From positions 107,239,363 through 107,303,362 of the forward strand of contig NC_092046.1 of the NCBI RefSeq assembly GCF_003086295.3: a stretch of DNA of 64,000 nt. Direction: 5' to 3'. The notes under the pieces were generated by a model. That model made no database searches and was not told the DNA's origin. It saw nothing but the letters and a program-made list of their open reading frames with translations. Numbering within the stretch: the first letter of the stretch is position 1; the number at the start of each line of letters is the position of its first letter. A program made the translations under genes and the position numbers. The stretch is from Arachis hypogaea. Lineage: Eukaryota; Streptophyta; Magnoliopsida; Fabales; Fabaceae. This document shows, piece after piece, positions 53,295 to 63,252 of this stretch.

Positions 53295-56200
53295 TCATTC
53301 TGCTTCTGTTGGTGGGTCTTCCAAGAGGAAGACTTCTAGTTCTTTGTGATCCTTAATCTTTTCACCGTGATAGAGCTTTAGGCGATGTCCATTGTCCTTC
53401 ATGAATTTAGAACTAGAAGGATGACGCAGGTGAAAAACTCCGTATGGCTTTGCCTTTTCTACACTATAGGGACCTTCCCATCTTAATCTCAGTTTGCCTG
53501 GCATAAGCCTCAGTCTGGAGTTATAAAGAAGAACTAACTCCCCTGGTCTGAACTCTCTCCTTTTTATGTGCTTGTCATGGACAGCCTTCATATTCTCTTT
53601 GTATCGCCTGGAATTGTCATATGCTTCTAGGCGAAGATTCTCCAATTCTGCTAGTTGCAGCTTTCTTTCAGCATTAGATTCTTCAAAATTCATATTGCAT
53701 TCCCTTACAGCCCAGAAAGCCTTGTGTTCTACCTCTACTGGAAGGTGGCAAGCCTTTCCGTATACTAAGCGGAAGGGGCTCATCCCAATGGTTATTTGTA
53801 TGCTGTTCTATATGCCCAGAGTGCATCTTGTAGCCTGACACTCTAGTCTTTCCTATGGGGCTTTACTATCTTCTCCAGAATGCGTTTAATCTCCCTGTTA
53901 GACAGTTCTGCTTATCCATTGGTCTGAGGATGATAAGCTATTGCTACCTTGTGAACTATCCCATGCTTTTTCAGTAATCCTGTTAGTCTCCTGTTACAAA
54001 AGTGAGTGCCTTGATCACTCACGATTGCTCGTGGTGGTCCAAAGCGGAAAATAATATGGTTTCTAACAAAGGAAACAACAATGTTAGCATCATCAGTACG
54101 GGTAGGAATTGCTTTCACCCATTTAGAAACATAATCTACAGCTAACAGCATATAAAGGTAACCATTAGAGTTTGGAAATGGACCTATGAAGTCAATGCCC
54201 CAAACATCAAAAATTTCATAGAAAAGCATAATTTGTTGAGGCATCTCATCCCTCTTAGATATATTACCAAACCTTTGGCATGGGGAACAAAATTTACAAA
54301 ATTCAGCAGCATCTTTAAAAAGAGTAGGCCACCAGAATCCACAGTCTAAAATTTTTCTAGCTGTTCTTTGAGGGCCAAAATGTCCTCCACTCTCACAAGA
54401 GTGGCCGGCCTCTAAAATGGACTGGAATTCTGATTGGGGCACACATCTTCTAATTACCTGGTCAGCTCCACACCTCCATAAGTGTGGGTCATCCCATATA
54501 TAATATTTAGACTCACTTTTCAGCTTGTCCCTTTGATGATTAGTAAAATTGGGAGGAAAAGTATGGCTAACGAGATAATTAGCTATAGGTGTATACCAAG
54601 GAACTACTTCACATACTGCTTGCAAACTATCAAATGGGAAAGTATCATTGATAGGAGTGGAGTCATCTTTAATGTGTTCAAGGCGACTTAAGAGGTCTGC
54701 CACTAAATTCTGGTTACCACTCCTATCCTTAATTTCTAAATTAAATTCTTGCAGCAACATTATCCAACGTATCAATCTTGGTTTAGACTCTTTTTTAGCT
54801 AATAAATACTTTAGAGCTGCATGGTCCGAATACACTACTACCTTAGTACCAAGTAAATACGCTCGGAATTTATCCAGAGCAAAAACAATAGCTAGAAGCT
54901 CTTTTTCAGTAATAGTGTAATTAGACTGAGCAGCATCTAAGGTCTTAGATGCATAAGCAATTATGAAGGGGTCCTTACCTTCGCGCTGAGCCAGCGCCGC
55001 TCCAACTTCATGGTTGGAGGCATCACACATAATTTCAAATTGTTGGCTCCAGTCTGGTCCTCTCACAATCAGAGCTTGAGTCAGGGTGATCTTTAGCTTA
55101 TCAATTGCTTGCATGCAATCCTCACTGAACTCGAACTCAATATCTTTTTGCAACAGTCTGGATAAAGGTAATGCTACCTTACTGAAGTCCTTAATGAATC
55201 TCCTGTAAAAACCTGCATGGCAAAGGAACGAACGGACTTCCCTCACGGAGGAGGGGTAAGGTAAACTAGAAATGACATCCACCTTTGCTGGATCTACTGA
55301 AATACCAGTATTAGAAAGAACATGTCCTAGAACAATCCCTTGTTTTACCATAAAGTGACATTTTTCAAAATTCAATACAAGGTTTGAACTAACACACCTG
55401 TCTAATACTCTAGCTAAACTATCCAAGCAAAGGCTGAATGAATCACCATAAACGCTAAAATCATCCATAAATACTTCCATACAATTCTCAATAAGATATG
55501 AAAAGATACTCATCATGCATCTGTGGAAAGTAGCCGGTGCATTACATAAGCCAAAAGGCATCCTTTTGTATGCATACGTTCCAAAGGGACATGTAAAAGT
55601 GGTCTTCTCCTGATCTTCAGGAGCTATATGAATTTGAAAATAGCCTGTATAACCATCTAAAAAGCAATAATGGGATTTACCTGACAGGCGATCGAGCATC
55701 TGATCAATAAATGGCAAGGGGTAATGATCCTTACGAGTAGCTTGGTTGAGACGCCTATAGTCAATGCAAACCCTCCAGGAATTCTGCACTCTAGTTGTCA
55801 GGAGTTTTCTATGCTCATTCTTTATTGTTGTGACTCCAGATTTCTTGGGCACCACTTGTACTGGATTGACCCATTCACTGTGTGAGATGGAATAAATGAT
55901 ATATGCTTCAAGTAGCCTTGTCACTTCTTTCTTGACAACTTCTAAGATGGTGGGATTCAATCTTTTTTGGGGTTGACAGACAGGCTTTGATTCCTCTTCT
56001 AAATATATTCTGTGCTCACAAACTTGAGGGCTGATGCCTACTATATCTGCCAAGCTCCACTCAATTGCTCTTTTATATTTTCTCAGCACACTGAGCAGTT
56101 GCTCCACTTGTTGAGAAGTGAGTTCCTTTGCAATGATAACTGGAAACTTCTGAATATCCTCAAGGTAAGCATACTTGAGGTGTGGAGGAAGGGGCTTCAA

Positions 56201-56308
56201 TTCTAATTTCTGCTCGTGGCTAGGTTCTGGATCATCTGGGGCTAGTGGTAATGGTAAAGTGTCGTCATTATGTTCAGATGGTGTCCCCACACTTGGACCT
56301 TGCTCCAT
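53295..56308 (-). pseudogene. pol of A: RT-RNase H-integrase
   Basis: The first frame (53912-56308, 798 residues) has the linker [19 protein letters not shown] ([33 protein letters not shown], catalytic [11 protein letters not shown]), RNase H ([39 protein letters not shown]), the integrase HHCC finger ([12 protein letters not shown] ... CKFCSPCQ) and core ([22 protein letters not shown]). It stops at HPQTNG where a CAA codon is TAA (about 53910). Integrase continues in frame (AELSNREIKRILE, with the catalytic Glu), has a further TAG near 53850 and a frameshift, then the C-terminal domain 53295-53783 ([19 protein letters not shown]). Clearly Athila lineage. The active-site residues remain. 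Confidence 0.9.
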
Positions 56309-56368
56309 GTGCTTCTCTTCTAATTCTTCTTGGTGAACTTCAGCTATAGTTTCATCAATGATGTCACA

Positions 56369-56830
56369 CTAGAAGATAGAATGATCTTTCGGAGGGTGCT
56401 TCAAAGCTTCATTTAAACTGAAACTCACTGTTCTGCCATCTATCTTAAAGGAGTAAGTTCCTGAGAATGCATTCAGCTTGAACTTCGAAGTCTTTAGGAA
56501 TATTCTTCCAAGCAGGATTGATGATGGTCTTCCTGAGTCATTAGGGGGAATTTCCAGGATATAGAAGTCAATGGGAAATGTGAGCCCCTTAATGCTCACT
56601 AATACATCTTTAGCAATTCCAACTACTGTAATAATGCTTTTATCTGCTAACACAAAACGAGCTGCCGACCTTTTTAAGGGAGGGAGCCTTAGAGTATCAT
56701 ATATAGACAATGGCATTATACAAACACACGCTCCTAAGTTACACATGCAATCAGAAAATATTACACCTCCAATGGTACAGTTTACCATGCATGGACCTGG
56801 ATCACTACATTTTTCAGGTATACCTCCCAT
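56369..56830 (-). pseudogene. Protease of A with mutated active site
   Basis: A 153-residue frame. The retropepsin motif reads CNLGACVCIMPLS, where relatives have CDLGA. The catalytic Asp codon is AAC (about 56730), so the enzyme would be inactive. Other features are normal: ARFVLADKSIITVVGIAKDV, FPIDFYILEI and ILLGRIFLKTSKFKL. A TAG after DHSIF (56369) separates it from pol, which otherwise continues in the same frame ([15 protein letters not shown]). Confidence 0.85.
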
Positions 56831-56968
56831 TATAGCAGATATAGAACTACCTAAAGGGATAGTTTCTAATTCATTAATTTTATCTTTTTGTATGCATAAA
56901 TTCTTCAGAAACTTTGCATATTTAGGTACTTGCTGAATAACATCAAAAAGGAGAACAGTTACCTCAAC

Positions 56969-58878
56969 CTATTTGAAAATTTCTACCATTTTGGGATCAA
57001 GTTCCATCTGCTTTCTGGACTTCCTTGCAAGATACGAAAATGGGATAGGAATGGCGCTACTTGCAGCTTCTGCATCCTTTGGTGCTTCATTCCTTTGCTG
57101 GGCTACTTCTTCCGCAACCTTGTCTTGTACTTCCTCTTCTTCTTCAGCATCTTCCATTTCAGCATCTTCCACCTCCACTGAGTCTTCAATTTGGGTGTGT
57201 TCTATTGGGCTTGGCTCCTCCTGATTCCTCTCTGGCAGTGTGGTTCCAGACCTTAAAGTGATGGCATTGATGCCACCTTTGGGATTAGGTAAGGGTTGAG
57301 AAGGAATTCCACTGGAGCTTAAAGGTTGGTTAGTGAAAGTAGGTAATGAATCTATCTGAGCGGCGAGAGCTTGTAAAGTAGCATTTAGACCATTTAGAGT
57401 AGAGTTCAGTGTAGTCTGCATGTCTTGTTGTCCTTGTGCAAGAGAACGAAGCATCTCGTCATTTGATGAGGAAGTAGGGTAAGTGATCTGTGGGACTTGT
57501 TGTTGGTTATGCTGGGGTCCTTGTGACTGTCTTAGGTGAAGAGCTCTGTAAGGTTGGTTCTGATTCTGTTGTCTGTTGTTATTCCACCTTTGGTTTCCAT
57601 TGTTGTCTCTGCTCTTCTGTTATAGTTGTCCCTCCAGCCATGGTTGGAGTTATCTCTCCAACTTTGGTTGGAGTTGTCTTGCCATCCTTGGTTAGGGTTT
57701 CCACCTTGGTTGTAGTTACCGCCTTGTTGATTGTATCCTTGATTCGGGCGGTCATAGAAGTTATGAGTAGCTGCCACAGTATTATCTTCTTGTTGGAACT
57801 GTGGGCATTCATCAGTATAATGACTATAATCAGCACATATTCCATATACTCTTTGTGGAACTAACTGTTGGCTTTATTGTGGTTGAAAAGGCTGAGTTTG
57901 TTGTTGATTTAACTGTATTTGTTTCAGTAGATTGGTCATTTCACATATACTCTATGTAAGAGCAGAAGTCTCAGTGCTAGAGGAAACTTCTGCAACAGCT
58001 TTGGAGTGGCTGCTTCTGTGCCTGTGGTTCCTGGTAGACTCAGCTAAGTCGCTGATCAGTTGCCATGCTTCATCTGCGGTCTTGTACTTTTTCAGAGAAC
58101 CATTACTAGCACCATCTAGTGTAGTTTTATCCCGAGGCTTCATGCCTTAAGTGAAGTAGCTGATTAACACTAGCCTGTCAATCATGTGATGGGGGAATAC
58201 GTCTAGAAGGTTCTTAAAGCACTCCCAATACTCATAGAGGGTTTCTGATTCACCTTGAACAATGCACGAGATCTCTTTTCTCAGTCTATTTGTAACTTCA
58301 GCTGGAAAGTATTTTTCCAGAAATTCTCTTCTGAGCGTATCCCAGTTGGTAACAGTCGTTTCAGGTTGGGAGTAGTACCACTTCCTTGCCTTTCCCTCAA
58401 GAGAAAACGGGAAGGCGGTTAACGGAATAGAAGTTTCATTCATACCATGACGCCTAACAGTAGAACAGGCTGTCCGGAAATCCCTTAGGTGCTTAATGGG
58501 CTCCTGAGCAGGTAAGCCATGAAACTTGGGCATCAAGTTGATTAGTGCAGTCTTCAGTTTAAAATCTACAGCCAGAGTTGGATGATGCACTTGATACGAC
58601 TGCATTGTAAAATCTGGGGCTCCAGCTTCCTGGAGAGTAATCCTCCTTGGTGCTGCCATTCTATCTGCACATGAATTAACTGAATCAGTAGTAAAGGAGC
58701 TGGTTTCGCTCTCGGATTGCGGTTCAGATTCGCCCTCAGATGAGACTGGTGAATTGATAATAATCACTTCACCACCCTCAGAGGCTAACCGACATCGAGC
58801 TCACCTAATACGTGAAATAGTTCTTTCAATTTCAGGATCAAATGCGGTTAAGCTCGTATCAGGCAGTGAACGCGTCAT
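56969..58878 (-). pseudogene. gag of A
   Basis: Start ATGACGCGTTCACTGCC at 58878 (MTRSLPDTSLTAFDPEIERT). A TGA follows IRTR-like sequence at about 58805. Gag core 58147-58767: LINLMPKFHGLPAQEPIKHL, RKWYYSQPETTVTNWDTLRR, YEYWECFKNLLDVFPHHM. It then has stops near 58147, 57950 and 57875. The zinc knuckle reads YGICADYSHYTDEC, with the first Cys changed to Tyr. A Gly/Asn/Gln-rich repeat (NYNQGGNPNQGWQDN) lies at about 57540-57780. The linker 56969-57454 contains AITLRSGTTLPE and a Glu-rich acidic block. Non-functional. Confidence 0.82.
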
Positions 58879-58991
58879 TCAATGAAAGAAACATATAGCT
58901 CATAGTAAAAATAAAAAAGAAATAAAATATGCAAATAAAAATAAAAATAAAAATATGTACACTAATTAATAATTTAGCACACAATTGCAAC

Positions 58992-59009
58992 TCCCCGGCA
59001 GCGGCGCCA
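58992..59009 (-). promoter_or_regulatory. Primer binding site of A
   Basis: Minus strand TGGCGCCGCTGCCGGGGA, tRNA-Asp type with one change, 5 bases inside the 5' LTR. Confidence 0.9.
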
Positions 59010-59014
59010 AAAAC

Positions 59015-60549
59015 TGACGAGCGGCAGAAGTTAGACTAATTGAGAGATTATAATATAATAGAATAGCGTTGCGAGTATAGCTCTTAACCAGCAAAAATCC
59101 ACCTCATCAATTTAGAAAGCTTGTCACAAAAAGTTAAAATAAAAATACTGGGATTATGAGTCCCAGGTCGTATCCCAACGAGTTGCGAGAAAGGATGCTA
59201 TTTTATTAATTAGGAATTTCCAAGAGAGTTTGAGTTTGGATAACGAGTAATTAAATAATTGTAAATTAAAGCAATAAAAAACTAAGAATGATTATTAATA
59301 TTCTAGATAAAAATCCTTGACTGGGGGAATGATTAATTGGAAGTTCTATCCTTGTTGGGGTCTCTTAAGTGTAGTATTAAAAAGGTTGTTGTTTTCACTT
59401 AGTTAACCCTTACTAAATAAAGAAAAGTCAAGTGATTGAGCTAACTCTTATTCGCAAATCCTAATCCTCTCCCTTGGGAAGGTCTAGCGTTAGTAAATAC
59501 AGAACTAGCCAACAACTTCCAGTTTAATCAGCACTTAAGCCTTCCAACTCAAGTGTCTCTTTTTAATCAACCCCCATATCAAGTATGGAGTCTACTCCAT
59601 TGACATGAATATAATTCTCATAAAAATATAAGAAGAAAACATGATAATTTAAATAAAATAGGAATTCAAAATTAATTAAAAGTAAAAGTAATCCTTTGCA
59701 TTAAGAATTCATGAAAATAATCCACTTACTACTTTAAACAAGAATTAAGAATATGGAATAAATAAAAGAGTAAGTAAGAAAACAAACTAGAATAGTATCT
59801 TCAACGGAGGTAATAACTCTTCAATATCCAAAAGCAAAAGCAATAAACTGGGAATGTAAAGAGAACCTAGAGGGAAAGTAATCCTCTCTAAATTCAGATC
59901 TAAAAACTTAAAAATTATCCTAATGAGAATGTATCAATGTGTGTAAAAGGTGTGTTGAGTCTCTGCTTGTTCCCTAGCTTTATTCAATGTTTCTGGGCTG
60001 AAGATTGGGTCAAAACGCGGCCCAAAATTGCCCCAGCATTTTCTGTTATTTCTGCAGATCGTGCAGGTCACGCGTACGCGTCAGTCACGCGTGCGCGTCA
60101 TTCAACAATTTTCCTTGCCACGTGTACGCGTCATTCACGCGTTCACGTCATTTGTGCAGACTCCAATCCACGCATACGCATCAGGCATGCGCACGCGTCG
60201 CTACGATTTTCTCCATTCCAGACGCTCGCGTGAGCCATGCATGCGCGTCGGTGTTCGCTGGTCATCTCCTTAGTTTCTTGTGTTCCTTCCATTTTTGCAA
60301 GCTTTCTCTCCATTCTCTAAGCCATTTCTACCCTATAAAGTGTGAAACACTTAACACACGAACGGCATCGAATGGTATAAAGGAGAATTAAAATATACTA
60401 ACTAAAGATCTCTAGAAAGCAAGTTTTCAACCATAGAACAATACTAGGAAGTAATTATAAAATCATGCAATTAGTATGAATAAGTGGGTGAAGACTTGAT
60501 GAAACCACTCAATTAAACACAAGATAAACCATAAAATAGTGGTTTATCA
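59015..60549 (-). repeat. 5' LTR of A
   Basis: 1535 bp. Minus strand TGATAAACCACTATTTTATG ... GCCGCTCGTCA. GATAAACC and GGTTTATC form a terminal hairpin. Confidence 0.9.
60068..60250. repeat. ACGCGT array in 5' LTR of A
   Basis: cacgcgtacgcgtc, cacgcgtgcgcgtc, cacgtgtacgcgtc and others. It begins 299 bases from the LTR 5' end. Confidence 0.9.
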
Positions 60550-61650
60550 GCTACCGCGCGGCTAATCATCTGTCGGTTCTCACTAGCGTCGGAATAGGAC
60601 CCTTATCCTTTTGCACACTGTCACTGCACCCAACATTCGTGAGTTTGAAGCTCGTCACAGTCATCCCTTCCCATATCCTACTCGGAATACCACAGACAAG
60701 GTTTAGACTTTTTGGATCCCAGGAATGCTGCCAATTGGTTCTAACCTTTACCACGAAGGTTCTAATCTCACAGACTTGGTCCGTAGATCAGAGACCCAGG
60801 AGATACGCACACAAGCTGTCGCCCAATGACTTCGTTGAACTTAGATAGAATGGGAGTGGTTGTCAGGCACGTGTTCATAGAATTGAGAATAATGATGAGT
60901 GTCACGGATCATCAGGTTCTCTATATTGAAGTACGAATGAGTATCTTAGAATAGAATCAAGCGTGATTGAATAGAAAAAAGTAGTAATTGCATTAATCCA
61001 TTGAAACACAGCAGAGCTCCTCACCCCCACCTATGGGTTTAGAGACTCATGCCGTAGAAGATATAATATGAGTGTAAAATGTCATAAGGTGCTAAATGAA
61101 TCTCTAAAAGTAGTTTTTATATTAAACTAGTAACTTAGGTTTATAGAAAATGAGTAACTAAGTGCAGATAGTACAAAAATCCACTTCTAGGACCCACTTG
61201 GTGCATGTCTGGGCTGAGCTTTCAAGCTTTCACGTGCATATGCCCAAGGTTGGAGTTAAACGCCACCCTAGGTTCCAAAATGGGCGTTTAACGCCAAGAA
61301 TTATGCCAGTTCTGGCATTTTACGCCAGAAAGTTTTAGGCTGTCTTTTAATGCCAGTTTGGGCCATCAATTGGACTTCTGTAGCTCCAGAAAATCTACTT
61401 CGAGTGTAGGAGGGTCATAATCCAATAGCATCTGCAGTCCTTTTTCAGCCTCTGGATCAGATTTTTGCTCAGGTCCCTCAATTTCAACCAGAGAATACCT
61501 AAAATTACAGAAAGACACACACACTCATAGTAAAGTCCAGAAATGTGTTTTTTGAATAAAAACTAATAAAAATATAATAAAAAGTAACTAAAAGATACTA
61601 AAAACTATGTAAAAATAATGCCAAAAAGGGTATAAATTATTCGCTCATCA
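60550..61650 (-). repeat. 5' LTR of P3, right of A
   Basis: It matches 38418-39599 of the 3' LTR but lacks about 80 bases (counterpart 39240-39320) near 61371, apparently joined at an ATCAA/CCAATT overlap. The palindrome cluster is 61253-61368. It ends TCATCA, followed by CGCAG. Confidence 0.85.
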
Positions 61651-61655
61651 CGCAG

Positions 61656-63252
61656 GCATCATTTTAGAGAGTGATCAGGGAACCCAAATCGAGCTCTCGT
61701 TAAAGTTCGAGTTCCCCGCCTCAAATAACCAAGTCAAATACGAGGCCGTACTGGCTGGTCTGAAGCTGGCTAGGGAAGTAGGAGCTCGGAAGCTTACCAT
61801 TTTCAGTGATTCACAGGTAGTCACCTTACAAATAGAAGGGAGCTACCAGGATAAGGATCCCATCATAAAGAAATACCTAGACAAAACCAGATAATAGATC
61901 GGACATTTTAGGGGATGTGAGGTCCGACATATACCTCAGGAACAAAATGCCCGAGCTGATGCTCTGTCAAAACTAGCCAGCACCAAACCAGGGGGCAATA
62001 AAAGAAGCCTCATCCAAGAAACACTGCAAAATCCATCAATCTTAGAGGAAGAGAAAATCCTGACCATATCAGGACGGGATCAAGGATGGACGACTCCCAT
62101 AATGAACTACCTAAAGTCTGACACACTCCACACAGACAAAAAGGAGGCAAAAAGGCTAGTACGAGAAGCACAGTAGTACACTATAGTGGACGACATCCTA
62201 TATAGGAGAGGGATCTCAACACCTCTCCTAAAATGTGTCCCGACCTCTGCTACAAGGGACGTCCTAGAAGAAGTCTACGAAGGCATGTGTGGCAACCACC
62301 TTAGGGCAAGAGCTCTTGGCAAAAAGGTACTCCGAGCTGGTTTTTACTGGCCCACCATGCCAGAAGCATGTCCATCTGCGTTACTTCACCTTGGCCATTT
62401 GCAAAATGGGGGCTCGACCACCTCGGACCCTTCCCCTAGGGATCAGGGCAAGTTAAGTTCCTCATTGTAGGAATAGATTACTTCACAAAATGGATTAAAG
62501 CAGAGCCATTGGCCATGGCCACCGCCTAAAGAAGTCGAAAATTTCTATAGAGAAACATTATCGCAAGGTTTGGGGTTCCTCACTCCATCACCACAGATAA
62601 TGGCACCCAGTTTACCGACACGGGTTTTAGGAACTTGGTAGCTGACCTGAAAATAAAGCACCAATTCACCTCTGTAGAACACCCACAGGCCAACGGATAG
62701 GCAGAAGCCACCAAAAAAGTCATATTGGCCGGGTTAAAGCAGAGGATACAGGACGTAAAGGGAGCTTGGGCTGAAGAGCTCCCATAAGTACTATGGGCAT
62801 ATCAAACAACACCACATTCCACCACTGGAGAATCACCCTTTCGACTTGCTTATGGAATAGAGGCAATGATTCCCGTGGAAATGGAAGAAGGATCTCCTAG
62901 AATGATCTTCTACAAAAAAGATAGCAACTCCTAAGCTCAAAGGGAAGAGCTCGACCTACTTTCATAAGTCCGAAAAAGAGCTCGGATTAGCGAAGAAGCC
63001 CTAAAGCGTCGAATGGCTCTAAGGTATAGTCAGAAGGTAATCCAGCGAAGCTTCGCCACCAACGATCTCATCTTAATCCGAAATGATATCGAAGCAGGTC
63101 GGTCAGGAGAAGGGAAGCTAGTAGCTAACTGGAGAGGGCCATACCGAGTTACAGAAGTACTGGGAAAAGGCTACTATAAGGTGTCCGACCTTGAAGGGCG
63201 AGAGCTACCAAGGTCATGGCATTCCTGTAACCTAAGAAGGTACTATAGCTAG
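61656..63252 (+). pseudogene. Second RNase H (3' part) and integrase of R
   Basis: It continues the frame cut at 37988 with GIILESDQGTQIEL. RNase H motifs: QVKYEAVLAGLKLAREVGA (catalytic Glu) and TIFSDSQVVTLQIEG (catalytic Asp). Then HIPQEQNARADALSKLAS, VDDILYRRGISTPLLKCV, the integrase finger start EGMCGNHLRARALGKKVLRAGFYWP, and after a deletion that removes the Cys-Cys pair, the core (TDNGTQFTD near 62597-62625, [23 protein letters not shown]). The C-terminal domain 63013-63252 contains LVANWRGPYRVTEVLGKGYY. There are many stops and at least two frameshifts. Tat lineage; inactive. Confidence 0.85.

Larger units (their letters stand above)
46016..60549 (-). mobile_element. Element A: Athila element
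   Basis: 5' LTR 59015-60549, primer site 58992-59009, gag, protease, pol, third ORF, long 3' spacer holding solo LTR S, and a 3' LTR at 46016-47217 that lacks its U3 start. Flanks GCTAT (46011-46015) and GCTAC (60550-60554) are the target duplication with one change. The uninterrupted target reads gtacagctaccgcacgg at 38414-38430. About 17 differences in the first 370 aligned LTR bases (by eye) make it older than Q. Confidence 0.9.
37989..61650 (-). mobile_element. Element P3: Athila-like element, interrupted by A
   Basis: 3' LTR 37989-39599, third ORF 40776-41863, pol 42930-45899, and a damaged 5' LTR split by A (45905-46015 and 60550-61650). Both sides are flanked by CGCAG (37984-37988 and 61651-61655), an exact target duplication. 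The gag, protease, primer site and the end of the 5' LTR are gone, removed by a deletion at about 45900. Confidence 0.88.
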
